Assembly (NCBI RefSeq): GCF_001586165.1 | Contig: NZ_CP014608.1 | Coordinates: 4,092,001 to 4,156,000, forward strand | Direction: 5' to 3' | Origin: Obesumbacterium proteus | GTDB lineage: Bacteria; Pseudomonadota; Gammaproteobacteria; Enterobacterales; Enterobacteriaceae | Length of the DNA: 64,000 nucleotides | Shown: positions 26,188-35,734 of the stretch, one piece after another | Layout: each line of letters starts with the position of its first letter | Numbering within the stretch: the stretch's first letter is position 1 | Made by a program: the position numbers and the translations under genes | Notes under the pieces: generated by a model | What the model was told of the DNA's origin: nothing | The model's input: only the letters and a program-made list of their open reading frames with translations | Database searches by the model: none

Positions 26188-26380
26188 TATTGGCTCCTGT
26201 ATTGAGATTTGAGAAAACAACGCTGATAACGAATACTATTAGCACTAATTATTCGTATAGGTGATAGACAATTTAGGCTAAATCCAGAAAGGTCTTACCC
26301 TATCTGACTTATCTTCCACATTTCCTTCATTTTTAGATAAAGCTGACGGCCTAGAATAGTAAACTGACACGAGTCACTAA

Positions 26381-26398
26381 TTTGTTTGTGATTGGGCC
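26381..26398 (+). promoter_or_regulatory. Possible BaeR box upstream of mdtA
   Basis: TTTGTTTGTGATTGGGCC resembles the published BaeR consensus (TTTTTCTCCATDATTGGC) in its 3' half (GATTGG) and T-rich 5' end but mismatches in the centre. It is 64 bases before mdtA, the expected region. Low confidence. Confidence 0.3.
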
Positions 26399-26461
26399 AC
26401 TAAGTCCAATTTTTATATTCCCGCTGCGGCGGGGATATTTCTCTGGAGAATTCAGTCTGCA

Positions 26462-27757
26462 ATGAGCGCTTTCAATAAACCGACCTCCCGTAAACGCCTT
26501 TGGTGGGCTATCGCCGTTCTTGTTGTGGCTGGCGTCATTGTTTGGCGTTATACCAGCAGCGGCACCGAAGCGCCCGCGGCTGGCGCAGAACAGGCACAGA
26601 AAGGGAAAGCAGGTGGCAAAGCTGGCGGTCGTCGTGGCGGCAGCGGCATATTGGCTCCGGTTCAGGCGGCAGAAACACGCATATCTAACGTGCCTAACTA
26701 CCTCACCGGTTTGGGAACGGTCACGGCAGCCAATACGGTCACCGTGCGCAGCCGCGTCGACGGTCAACTGATGAAAATTCACTTCACCGAAGGCCAACAG
26801 GTCAAAGCCGGTGATTTGCTGGCCGAGATCGACCCACGTCCTTTCCAAGTTCAACTGGCGCAAGCCCAAGGGCAACTGGCCAAAGATCAGGCCATTTTAG
26901 CCAATGCGCGTCGCGACTTAGCGCGTTATCAACAGCTCAGCAAAACCAATATGGTTTCGAAGCAAGAGCTGGATACACAGGCCTCTCTGGTGACGCAAAC
27001 TCAGGGCAGCATCGTGGCCGATCAAGGTGCCGTTGACAGCGCCAAGCTTCAGTTGACCTACAGCCGTATCACCGCGCCTATTGATGGCCGCGTGGGGTTG
27101 AAGCTGGTTGATGAGGGCAACTACATCACCAGCGGCGATACCACCGGTTTAGTGGTGTTAACGCAAACCCATCCGATTGACGTGGTCTTCACCCTACCAG
27201 AAGCAAATATTGCCAGCATTCAGCAGGCACAAAAAGAAAACGGCAAGTTAGAGGTGGAAGCGTGGGATCGCTCCAATCAGCACTTACTCACCACCGGCAC
27301 CTTGCTGAGCATGGATAACCAGATCGATACCAGTACCGGCACCATCAAAATTAAGGCGCGTTTTGATAACCAAGACGACACCTTATTCCCTAATCAGTTT
27401 GTTAACGTGCGCCTGAAAGTCTCCACCCAAAGCGACGCCGTGGTAGCGCCTGCGGCCGCGGTTCAGATGGGGAACGAAGGCAACTTCGTCTGGGTATTGA
27501 ATGATAAAAATCAGGTGAGTAAGCACGCCGTATCCGTGGGAACCCGTGATGCCTCTGACGTGGTGATTACCGGTGGGCTCTCAGCGGGCGAGCGCGTGGT
27601 GACTGACGGTATCGATCAGTTGACCGAAGGCGCAACCGTCGAAGTGATTGCCCCGCATAGTGAAAATACCGCACAGACTCAGGCACAAGCAGGCAAAGAT
27701 ATTCCTGCTAAACCAAACACGGATAAGCAGAACGCTGGTAAACAGGACAAGTCATAA
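26462..27757 (+). CDS. mdtA: Multidrug efflux membrane-fusion protein MdtA
   Basis: Periplasmic adaptor of the MdtABC tripartite RND pump (exports novobiocin and bile salts; works with TolC). It is 431 residues (E. coli 415). One N-terminal membrane anchor (about 12-28) precedes a Gly/Lys/Ala-rich linker. Then come half-lipoyl motifs around VTVRSRVDGQLMKIHFTEGQ, an alpha-helical hairpin (PFQVQLAQAQGQLAKDQAIL), and the RITAPIDGRVGLKLVDEGNY second lipoyl half. The C-terminal tail is rich in Gln, Ala and Lys. The TAA stop shares one base with the mdtB ATG (TAATG), showing coupling. Confidence 0.94.
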   Translation: MSAFNKPTSRKRLWWAIAVLVVAGVIVWRYTSSGTEAPAAGAEQAQKGKAGGKAGGRRGGSGILAPVQAAETRISNVPNYLTGLGTVTAANTVTVRSRVDGQLMKIHFTEGQQVKAGDLLAEIDPRPFQVQLAQAQGQLAKDQAILANARRDLARYQQLSKTNMVSKQELDTQASLVTQTQGSIVADQGAVDSAKLQLTYSRITAPIDGRVGLKLVDEGNYITSGDTTGLVVLTQTHPIDVVFTLPEANIASIQQAQKENGKLEVEAWDRSNQHLLTTGTLLSMDNQIDTSTGTIKIKARFDNQDDTLFPNQFVNVRLKVSTQSDAVVAPAAAVQMGNEGNFVWVLNDKNQVSKHAVSVGTRDASDVVITGGLSAGERVVTDGIDQLTEGATVEVIAPHSENTAQTQAQAGKDIPAKPNTDKQNAGKQDKS

Positions 27758-30700
27758 TGCAACACACGCCTGTCGGTTCTGAAGAGCCTAAAAACGAAAC
27801 GCCCGCCGCCGGTGGGCCTTCTCGCCTGTTTATTCTGCGTCCGGTAGCCACCACGCTGCTGATGGTGGCTATTCTGCTGGCGGGGATCGTCGGTTATCGT
27901 TCACTGTCGGTTTCCGCGTTGCCAGAGGTGGATTACCCAACGATTCAGGTGGTGACGCTTTATCCGGGCGCGAGCCCAGACGTCACCACGTCTGCCATTA
28001 CCGCACCGCTGGAACGTCAGTTCGGCCAGATGTCGGGCTTAAAACAGATGTCGTCGCAAAGCTCCGGCGGCGCGTCGGTGATTACCTTACAATTTCAGCT
28101 AACGCTGCCGCTCGACGTCGCGGAGCAAGAGGTTCAGGCTGCGATTAACGCCGCCACCAATTTGCTGCCGACCGACCTGCCCTATCCGCCGATTTACAGC
28201 AAGGTTAACCCTGCCGATCCACCGATCATGACCATCGCCGTCACCTCGGATGCCGTGGCGATGACGCAGGTTGAAGATATGGTGGAAACCCGCATTTCGC
28301 AGAAAATCTCGCAGGTTAGCGGCGTGGGTCTGGTGACGATTTCAGGCGGTCAGCGTCCTGCGGTGCGCGTGCGTTTGAACGCACCGGCGGTTGCTGCCTA
28401 CGGTTTAGACAGTGAAACCATCCGCACCGCTATCGTTAACGCCAACGTTAACTCGGCGAAGGGGAGCTTTGACGGCCCAACGCGCTCGGTTACGCTGTCT
28501 GCCAACGACCAAATGAAGTCGGCAGAAGACTATCGCGATCTGATCGTGGCCTATGCCAACGGTGCGCCGGTTCGTTTAAGCGATGTAGCAACTATCGAAC
28601 AGGCGGCAGAAAATACTAAACTGGCCGCGTGGGCTAACACCAAACCCGCCATCATTTTAAACGTTCAGCGCCAGCCGGGTGCGAACGTTATTACCACGGC
28701 CGACAGCATTCAGTCATTGCTGCCACAGCTGACAGAAAGCCTGCCAAAATCAGTAAAAATGACGGTGCTAACTGACCGCACCGAAACCATTCGTGCCTCG
28801 GTCAGCGATGTTCAGACCGAACTGCTGCTGGCGATTGCGCTGGTGGTGATGGTGATTTATCTGTTCTTGCGCAATGTTCCTGCCACAATCATTCCTAGCG
28901 TGGCGGTGCCGTTGTCGCTGGTGGGTACATTCGCCGTCATGTATTTCCTCGATTTTTCAATAAACAACCTCACCTTGATGGCCTTGACTATCGCCACCGG
29001 TTTCGTGGTCGATGACGCCATCGTGGTGATCGAAAACATCTCGCGCTATATCGAAAAAGGCGAAAAGCCGCTGGATGCCGCATTGAAAGGCGCGGGAGAA
29101 ATTGGGTTCACCATTATTTCTCTGACATTCTCCCTGATTGCGGTGCTAATCCCACTGCTGTTTATGGGCGATATTATCGGGCGACTGTTCCGCGAATTTG
29201 CGGTTACCTTGGCGGTGGCGATCCTGATTTCGGCCGTGGTGTCGTTAACCCTAACGCCAATGATGTGCGCACGTATGCTCAGCCATGAATCACTGCGCAA
29301 ACAAAACCGCTTCTCGCGTGCCAGCGAGCGTTTCTTCGAACGCGTCATTGCCAAATATGGCGAATGGCTCAAGGTCGTGTTGAATCACCCGATGCTCACG
29401 CTAAGCGTGGCGCTGAGCACGCTGGTGCTGACCGTTCTGCTGTATATTTTCATTCCTAAGGGCTTCTTCCCGATTCAGGATAACGGCCTGATTCAAGGCA
29501 CCGTTCAGGCACCGCAGTCGGTTTCCTTTAGCGAAATGGCGCAGCGTCAGCAAACGCTGGCGGCTGAAATTCTCAAAGACCCTGACGTCGCGAGTCTGAG
29601 CTCATTTATCGGCGTGGATGGCACCAACGCCACGCTAAACAGCGGGCGTTTACAGATCAACCTCAAGCCGCTGGATGAACGTAAAGATCGCGTTCAGCAG
29701 ATCATCCCGCGCCTGCAAAAAATGGCCGACAAGATCCCCGGTATTCAGCTTTATCTGCAACCGGTTCAGGATCTGACCATTGATACGCAGGTGAGCCGTA
29801 CACAGTACCAGTTCACTTTACAGGCCATGTCGCTGGACGAACTGAGCACGTGGGTACCGAAGCTGGTGGGTGAACTGCAAAAATCACCGATGCTGAAAGA
29901 CGTGAGCAGTGACTGGCAGGATCAGGGATTAGTGGCCTTTGTGAACGTTAACCGCGACACCGCCAGCCGCTTAGGCATTACCATGGCCGACGTGGATAAC
30001 GCGCTGTATAACGCCTTCGGCCAGCGGTTGATCTCCACGATTTATACCCAAGCTAATCAGTATCGCGTGGTGATGGAGCATAATCAGGATCACAGCAATG
30101 GTTTAGCCGCGTTTAACGACGTGTATCTCACCAGCAGCGACGGCAAAAATGTACCGTTGAATGCGATTGCGACTATTGAAGAGCGTTTTGGGCCGCTGTC
30201 GATTAATCATCTCGATCAGTTCCCATCAACCACGGTGTCGTTCAACGTTACCGACGGCTACTCACTCGAGCAGGCGATGAAAACCATCACCAGCACCGAG
30301 CAGCAGCTGAATATGCCCGTTGATATCACCACGAATTTCCAAGGTGCAACGCTCGCGTTTGAATCAGCGCTGGGCAACACGCTGTGGCTTATCGTGGCGG
30401 CGATTGTCGCGATGTATATCGTTCTGGGCGTGCTGTATGAAAGTTTTATTCATCCAGTCACCATCCTGTCAACGCTGCCGACCGCTGGGGTGGGTGCACT
30501 ATTGGCGCTCATTATGGCGGGCAGCGAGCTCGACGTGATTGCCATTATCGGCATCATTTTGCTGATTGGTATCGTGAAGAAAAACGCCATCATGATGATC
30601 GACTTCGCCCTTGCCGCCGAACGTGAGCAAGGAATGGCGCCGTATGACGCCATTTATCAAGCCTGTTTGCTGCGTTTCCGCCCAATTCTTATGACCACGC

Positions 30701-30906
30701 TGGCGGCGCTGTTGGGTGCTCTGCCGCTGATGCTCAGCACCGGCGTTGGGGCCGAACTGCGCCAGCCGCTGGGGATTTGCATGGTCGGCGGTTTGATCAT
30801 GAGCCAAATTCTGACGCTGTTCACCACGCCGGTGATTTACCTGCTGTTTGATAAGGTTTCGCGAAACACGCATCCGGCTAAAGATCCGCAGGAGAACATC
30901 CAGTGA
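27757..30906 (+). CDS. mdtB: RND efflux transporter subunit MdtB
   Basis: Inner-membrane RND pump subunit (1049 residues; E. coli 1040) that assembles as a B2C heterotrimer with MdtC. Twelve transmembrane helices flank two large periplasmic loops. Motifs are FILRPVATTLLMVAILLAG in helix 1 and the RND motif ATGFVVDDAIVVIENISRY with the proton-relay Asp pair in helix 4. GIVKKNAIMMIDFALAAERE forms the helix 10 Lys-Asn motif, and LLRFRPILMTTLAALLGALPL follows. The first 18 residues (about residue 4-20, acidic and polar) are longer than in E. coli. The stop overlaps the mdtC start in GTGA. Confidence 0.96.
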   Translation: MQHTPVGSEEPKNETPAAGGPSRLFILRPVATTLLMVAILLAGIVGYRSLSVSALPEVDYPTIQVVTLYPGASPDVTTSAITAPLERQFGQMSGLKQMSSQSSGGASVITLQFQLTLPLDVAEQEVQAAINAATNLLPTDLPYPPIYSKVNPADPPIMTIAVTSDAVAMTQVEDMVETRISQKISQVSGVGLVTISGGQRPAVRVRLNAPAVAAYGLDSETIRTAIVNANVNSAKGSFDGPTRSVTLSANDQMKSAEDYRDLIVAYANGAPVRLSDVATIEQAAENTKLAAWANTKPAIILNVQRQPGANVITTADSIQSLLPQLTESLPKSVKMTVLTDRTETIRASVSDVQTELLLAIALVVMVIYLFLRNVPATIIPSVAVPLSLVGTFAVMYFLDFSINNLTLMALTIATGFVVDDAIVVIENISRYIEKGEKPLDAALKGAGEIGFTIISLTFSLIAVLIPLLFMGDIIGRLFREFAVTLAVAILISAVVSLTLTPMMCARMLSHESLRKQNRFSRASERFFERVIAKYGEWLKVVLNHPMLTLSVALSTLVLTVLLYIFIPKGFFPIQDNGLIQGTVQAPQSVSFSEMAQRQQTLAAEILKDPDVASLSSFIGVDGTNATLNSGRLQINLKPLDERKDRVQQIIPRLQKMADKIPGIQLYLQPVQDLTIDTQVSRTQYQFTLQAMSLDELSTWVPKLVGELQKSPMLKDVSSDWQDQGLVAFVNVNRDTASRLGITMADVDNALYNAFGQRLISTIYTQANQYRVVMEHNQDHSNGLAAFNDVYLTSSDGKNVPLNAIATIEERFGPLSINHLDQFPSTTVSFNVTDGYSLEQAMKTITSTEQQLNMPVDITTNFQGATLAFESALGNTLWLIVAAIVAMYIVLGVLYESFIHPVTILSTLPTAGVGALLALIMAGSELDVIAIIGIILLIGIVKKNAIMMIDFALAAEREQGMAPYDAIYQACLLRFRPILMTTLAALLGALPLMLSTGVGAELRQPLGICMVGGLIMSQILTLFTTPVIYLLFDKVSRNTHPAKDPQENIQ

Positions 30907-33900
30907 AGTTCTCTCCGTCGAAAGGCTTCTTCGCCCTGTTCATCAACCGGCCGGTCGCCACCACGCTGCTGACGCTGGCCATTACGCTGTGCGGCATTTT
31001 GGGCTTCAGATTATTGCCCGTTGCGCCGCTGCCGCAGGTGGATTATCCGGTCATTATGGTGAGCGCCTCCCTACCGGGCGCTTCGCCTGAAACCATGGCG
31101 TCATCGGTGGCGACACCGTTGGAGCGTGCGTTAGGGCGTATTGCCGGAATCAGCGAGATGACCTCATCCAGCTCGCTCGGCAGTACGCGTATCATCATTC
31201 AGTTTGATTTTAACCGTGATATCAACGGCGCCGCGCGCGACGTGCAGGCCGCGATTAATGCGGCACAAAGCCTGCTGCCGTCTGGCATGCCGAGTCGCCC
31301 AAGCTATCGCAAAGCCAACCCGTCTGATGCGCCGATCATGATCATGACGCTGACGTCAGACACCTATGACCAAGCGAAGCTTTACGACATCGCCTCCACT
31401 CAGCTGGCGCAAAAAATCGCGCAGGTAGACGGCGTGGGCGACGTTTCGGTTGGCGGAAGCTCTTTGCCCGCGGTACGCGTTGAGCTCAATCCTGAAGCGC
31501 TGTTTAATCAGGGCGTTTCGCTCGATAGCGTGCGCACGTCCATTGCCAACGCGAACGTGCGTCGCCCTCAAGGGGCCGTTGACGCACAAAATCAACGCTG
31601 GCAGGTGCAGACCAACGATGAAATCAAAACCGCGCAGGACTATCAGCCCTTAATCATTCATTACAACAACGGTTCTGCGGTGCGACTCAGCGACGTCGCC
31701 AACGTTAAAGATTCGGTGGAAGACGTGCGTAACGCGGGGATGACCGACGCCAAGCCCGCCATTTTGATCATGATCCGCCGCAGCGCTGACGCCAACATTA
31801 TCGAAACCGTCGATCGTATTCGCGCTGAGATCCCCGAGTTTAAAGCGCTGATCCCGGCCTCTATCGATTTACAGGTGGCTCAGGATCGATCACCGACCAT
31901 TCGTGCTTCGCTCGACGAAGTAGAAAGCTCGCTGTCTATCGCCGTGGGCTTGGTGATCATGGTGGTATTCCTGTTCTTGCGCTCTGGCCGAGCCACGCTG
32001 ATCCCCGCCGTCGCCGTGCCGGTTTCGCTCATCGGCACCTTTGCCGCTATGTATCTGTGCGATTTTAGTCTGAATAACCTTTCGCTGATGGCGCTGACGA
32101 TCGCGACCGGATTTGTGGTCGATGACGCCATTGTGGTACTGGAGAATATTTCACGCCACGTGGAAGCGGGCATGGAGCCGAAAAAAGCGGCGCTGATTGG
32201 TGCACGTGAAGTCGGTTTCACCGTGCTATCCATGAGTCTATCGCTGGTGGCGGTGTTTATCCCGCTGCTGTTGATGAGCGGTTTGCCGGGGCGTTTGTTC
32301 CGTGAGTTTTCGGTTACGCTCTCGGTGGCTATCGGCATATCGCTGGTGATTTCACTCACCCTCACGCCAATGATGTGCGCGCACCTGCTTAAAAAGCGCC
32401 CGTCACGCCATCAGGAACGGATCCGCGGCTTTGGTAAGCTGTTGCTGAAAATGCAGCAAGGCTACGGCAAGAGTTTGGGCTGGGTATTAAACCATGCGCG
32501 CTGGGTGTTGCTGGTCCTAATCGCCACCATCGGTCTGAATATCTGGCTGTATATCTCTATTCCTAAAACCTTCTTCCCTGAGCAGGATACCGGCCGTCTG
32601 ATGGGCTTTATTCAAGCCGACCAGAGCATCTCGTTTCAGGCGATGCGGGGCAAACTGCAAGACTTCATGAAAATTGTGCGCAGCGATCCCGATGTGGATA
32701 ACGTGACCGGTTTCACCGGTGGCTCGAACGTTAACAGCGGCATGATGTTTATCTCGTTGAAACCGTTGGGTGAGCGAAAAGACGATGCTCAGCACGTGAT
32801 TGCGCGTCTGCGCGGCAAGCTGGCCAAAGAGCCTGGTGCGAATTTGTTCCTGATGGCGGTGCAAGATATTCGCGTGGGCGGTCGTCAAGGCAACGCTAGC
32901 TATCAGTACACGCTGCTCTCCGACGATCTTTCCGAGCTGCGTAAATGGGAACCTAAAATTCGCGCGGCCTTTGCCAAGCTTCCTGAACTGGCCGATGTGA
33001 GTTCCGATCAGCAAGATAAAGGCTCGGAGCTGGCGCTGACCTATGACCGCGAAAGTATGGCGCGTTTGGGCATTAACGTGGCTGATGCCAACGCCTTGCT
33101 CAATAACGCCTTCGGTCAACGACAGATTTCAACTATCTATCAGCCGCTGAATCAATATCACGTGGTGATGGAAGTGGCGCCGGAGTATACGCAGGACGAA
33201 AGTTCGCTGGATAAAATGTTTGTGATTAACAGCGACGGCAAAGCTATTCCGCTTTCCTATTTTGCAAAATGGCAGCCTGCCAACGCGCCGCTGTCGGTTA
33301 ACCATCAGGGCTTAACCGCCGCATCAACTATCTCCTTCAACCTTCCGGAGGGAGGTGCGCTGTCAGATGCCTCTGCCGCGATTGAACGCACCATGACCGC
33401 ACTGGGCGTACCGAATACGGTACGTGGTAGCTTCGCGGGTACTGCGCAGGTTTTCCAAGATACCCAAAACTCGCAGATCATTTTGATTCTGGCCGCCATT
33501 GCGACGGTGTATATCGTGCTGGGTGTTTTATATGAAAGCTATGTGCATCCGCTGACGATTCTGTCTACCCTGCCCTCGGCAGGCGTGGGCGCGCTGTTGG
33601 CGCTAGAAATGTTTGGCGCACCTTTCAGCCTGATTGCGCTAATCGGCATCATGCTGCTAATCGGGATCGTGAAGAAGAACGCCATCATGATGGTCGATTT
33701 TGCGCTAGAGGCCGAACGCAACGGCGGTATGAGCCCGCGCGATGCGATATTCCAAGCCTGTCTGCTGCGTTTCCGCCCGATCATGATGACCACCATGGCG
33801 GCGCTGTTTGGCGCATTGCCTCTGGCGTTTAGCAGCGGCGATGGAGCAGAACTGCGTCAGCCTTTAGGTATCACGATTGCCGGTGGTTTGGTGATGAGCC

Positions 33901-34001
33901 AGTTACTCACGCTCTACACTACGCCGGTGGTGTATCTCTATTTTGACCGACTACGCAGCCGCTTTAGCAAAGTAAAAACGCTGAAACCGCTACCAAGATA
34001 G
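30903..34001 (+). CDS. mdtC: RND efflux transporter subunit MdtC
   Basis: Second RND subunit of the MdtABC pump, 1032 residues (E. coli 1025). It begins with GTG, in the overlap GTGA with the mdtB stop; the product then reads MKFSPSKGFFALFINRPVATTLL, close to the E. coli start. Family motifs match MdtB: ATGFVVDDAIVVLENISRHVE, LIGIVKKNAIMMVDFALEAERN and LLRFRPIMMTTMAALFGALPL. In E. coli mdtD follows with overlap, but here 308 bases of structured sequence intervene (see 34017-34215), so mdtD may be less tightly co-expressed. Confidence 0.96.
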   Translation: MKFSPSKGFFALFINRPVATTLLTLAITLCGILGFRLLPVAPLPQVDYPVIMVSASLPGASPETMASSVATPLERALGRIAGISEMTSSSSLGSTRIIIQFDFNRDINGAARDVQAAINAAQSLLPSGMPSRPSYRKANPSDAPIMIMTLTSDTYDQAKLYDIASTQLAQKIAQVDGVGDVSVGGSSLPAVRVELNPEALFNQGVSLDSVRTSIANANVRRPQGAVDAQNQRWQVQTNDEIKTAQDYQPLIIHYNNGSAVRLSDVANVKDSVEDVRNAGMTDAKPAILIMIRRSADANIIETVDRIRAEIPEFKALIPASIDLQVAQDRSPTIRASLDEVESSLSIAVGLVIMVVFLFLRSGRATLIPAVAVPVSLIGTFAAMYLCDFSLNNLSLMALTIATGFVVDDAIVVLENISRHVEAGMEPKKAALIGAREVGFTVLSMSLSLVAVFIPLLLMSGLPGRLFREFSVTLSVAIGISLVISLTLTPMMCAHLLKKRPSRHQERIRGFGKLLLKMQQGYGKSLGWVLNHARWVLLVLIATIGLNIWLYISIPKTFFPEQDTGRLMGFIQADQSISFQAMRGKLQDFMKIVRSDPDVDNVTGFTGGSNVNSGMMFISLKPLGERKDDAQHVIARLRGKLAKEPGANLFLMAVQDIRVGGRQGNASYQYTLLSDDLSELRKWEPKIRAAFAKLPELADVSSDQQDKGSELALTYDRESMARLGINVADANALLNNAFGQRQISTIYQPLNQYHVVMEVAPEYTQDESSLDKMFVINSDGKAIPLSYFAKWQPANAPLSVNHQGLTAASTISFNLPEGGALSDASAAIERTMTALGVPNTVRGSFAGTAQVFQDTQNSQIILILAAIATVYIVLGVLYESYVHPLTILSTLPSAGVGALLALEMFGAPFSLIALIGIMLLIGIVKKNAIMMVDFALEAERNGGMSPRDAIFQACLLRFRPIMMTTMAALFGALPLAFSSGDGAELRQPLGITIAGGLVMSQLLTLYTTPVVYLYFDRLRSRFSKVKTLKPLPR

Positions 34002-34016
34002 ACCTTGTACAACGGC

Positions 34017-34215
34017 ACATTACCGGACAGCTGAGCGGAAAACGGCGGGCAAGCACGAGCGGCATGGACGCCGCGAGAATCGTAGGGAGTCGGGAACGAC
34101 TCTACGATGGTGCGATTAAGCCCAGAGTTTGCAGCGAAGGAACCTGCGCAGCAGGCTGGTAGGTGGTGCCGAGCCGGGTCACTAGGGGGCGGCGGCGAGC
34201 CCCCTAGTCCGGACG
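34017..34215. repeat. Hairpin-rich GC insert between mdtC and mdtD
   Basis: The 308-base gap holds two strong hairpins and no supported gene. The first is ATCGTAGGGAGTCG at 34079-34092 with CGACTCTACGAT at 34097-34108, loop GGAA, one bulge. The second is ACTAGGGGGC at 34181-34190 with GCCCCCTAGT at 34199-34208. Neither is followed by a U-run, so they are not classical terminators. The sequence style (GC-rich, nested stems) recalls the modular element at 60764-60944 but is not the same. Boundaries are approximate. Confidence 0.6.
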
Positions 34216-34309
34216 CTTGCTGGTTCACACAGTAAAACAACAATGCCTGTTAGCGTTCGGAATAACTCACTGAACCTAAATAATGACTTAACTTACCGGA
34301 GCTTTATCC

Positions 34310-35734
34310 ATGCCTGAACAATCCGCCTCGGTCCGCTGGCAGCTATGGATTGTCGCTTTTGGCTTCTTCATGCAAACGTTGGATACCACCATCGTCAACA
34401 CGGCGCTGCCTGCCATGGCGGCAAGCCTTGGAGAAAGCCCGCTGCGCATGCAGTCGGTGGTGGTGGCCTACGTGCTCACCGTGGCGGTAATGTTACCTGC
34501 CAGCGGCTGGCTGGCCGACCGTGTGGGCGTGAAACGTGTTTTCTTCAGCGCAATTGTGTTGTTTACGCTGGGATCGCTGTTTTGTGCTCAGGCTGAAACC
34601 CTAAATCAGCTGCTGATGGCTCGTGTGCTGCAAGGCATTGGTGGCGCAATGATGGTGCCGGTTGGGCGTTTAACCGTGATGAAAATAGTGCCACGTAGCC
34701 AATATATGGCGGCGATGACCTTCGTTACGCTTCCCGGCCAAATTGGCCCATTGGTTGGCCCTGCACTCGGTGGATTTCTAGTGCAATACGCCAGTTGGCA
34801 CTGGATCTTTTTAATCAATTTACCCGTCGGTATTATCGGTGCCATCGCGACGCTGTGGCTGATGCCTAATTACAGTATGCAAACGCGGCGTTTTGATATC
34901 AGCGGATTTGTGATGCTCGCCGTTGGGATGGCAACGCTGACGCTGGCGCTCGATGGCCATAAAGGGCTCGGGCTTAATACCAACATGATTTATGGCCTGA
35001 TACTGTCCGGCGGCATCGCGTTAACCAGCTATTATTGGCACGCTAAGCGCAGCGATGCACCGCTGTTTAGCCTCGATCTGCTAAAAACTAAAACGTTCTC
35101 TCTCGGGCTGAGCGGCAGTTTTCTCGGGCGGATCGGCAGCGGAATGCTGCCATTCATGACGCCCATTTTCCTGCAAATCGGAATGGGATTCTCACCGTTT
35201 CACGCCGGACTGATGATGATCCCAATGATTATCGGCAGTATGGGCATGAAACGCATCGTGGTGCGGGTCGTGAATCAGTTTGGCTATCGTCGGGTATTGG
35301 TCGGAGCCACGTTGGCGTTAGCGGTTGTCAGTTTGGCGCTGCCGTTTACCGCAATGTATATCAGCCTTTGGGCTATTCCGCTGGTGCTGTTCTTTCAAGG
35401 GATGATTAACGCCATGCGTTTCTCATCGATGAATACGCTCACGTTGAAAGATTTACCCGATGAACTGGCCAGCAGCGGCAACAGTTTACTGTCGATGATC
35501 ATGCAACTTTCCATGAGCTTGGGTGTGAGCGTAGCGGGTATCCTGCTCGGCAGGTTCTCACACCATCAAATCACGGCGAATAGCCTAGAGATCCATCAGG
35601 CATTTTTATTCACCTATGTCTGTATTGCTCTGATTATTGCTCTACCCGCGCTGGTATTTTTACGCGTACCGGACGACACGCTGGAAAACAGCACTCTTGA
35701 ACGCACAGCGCGCCGTCGCAAGGAGGAACCATGA
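34310..35734 (+). CDS. mdtD: DHA2-type MFS transporter MdtD
   Basis: Fourteen-helix drug:proton antiporter-type transporter of 474 residues (E. coli MdtD 471). The motif TLDTTIVNTALPAMAASLG lies in helix 1, GWLADRVGVKRVFFSAI is the loop 2-3 motif A, and LLMARVLQGIGGAMMVPVGRLTV is motif B with Arg. In E. coli it belongs to the BaeR-controlled mdtABCD-baeSR operon; resistance from this subunit alone has been hard to show, and it may export other compounds. A GGAGC-type ribosome site precedes the ATG. Its stop overlaps baeS by four bases (ATGA). The unusual gap to mdtC is noted separately. Confidence 0.93.
   Translation: MPEQSASVRWQLWIVAFGFFMQTLDTTIVNTALPAMAASLGESPLRMQSVVVAYVLTVAVMLPASGWLADRVGVKRVFFSAIVLFTLGSLFCAQAETLNQLLMARVLQGIGGAMMVPVGRLTVMKIVPRSQYMAAMTFVTLPGQIGPLVGPALGGFLVQYASWHWIFLINLPVGIIGAIATLWLMPNYSMQTRRFDISGFVMLAVGMATLTLALDGHKGLGLNTNMIYGLILSGGIALTSYYWHAKRSDAPLFSLDLLKTKTFSLGLSGSFLGRIGSGMLPFMTPIFLQIGMGFSPFHAGLMMIPMIIGSMGMKRIVVRVVNQFGYRRVLVGATLALAVVSLALPFTAMYISLWAIPLVLFFQGMINAMRFSSMNTLTLKDLPDELASSGNSLLSMIMQLSMSLGVSVAGILLGRFSHHQITANSLEIHQAFLFTYVCIALIIALPALVFLRVPDDTLENSTLERTARRRKEEP

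Noticed and set aside
26351..26875. 174-codon minus-strand frame over the mdtA promoter and start
   Set aside because: Antisense to mdtA, rich in unlikely residues, no ribosome site.
32517..33119. 200-codon frame opposite mdtC
   Set aside because: Shadow of the conserved RND gene; no family features.
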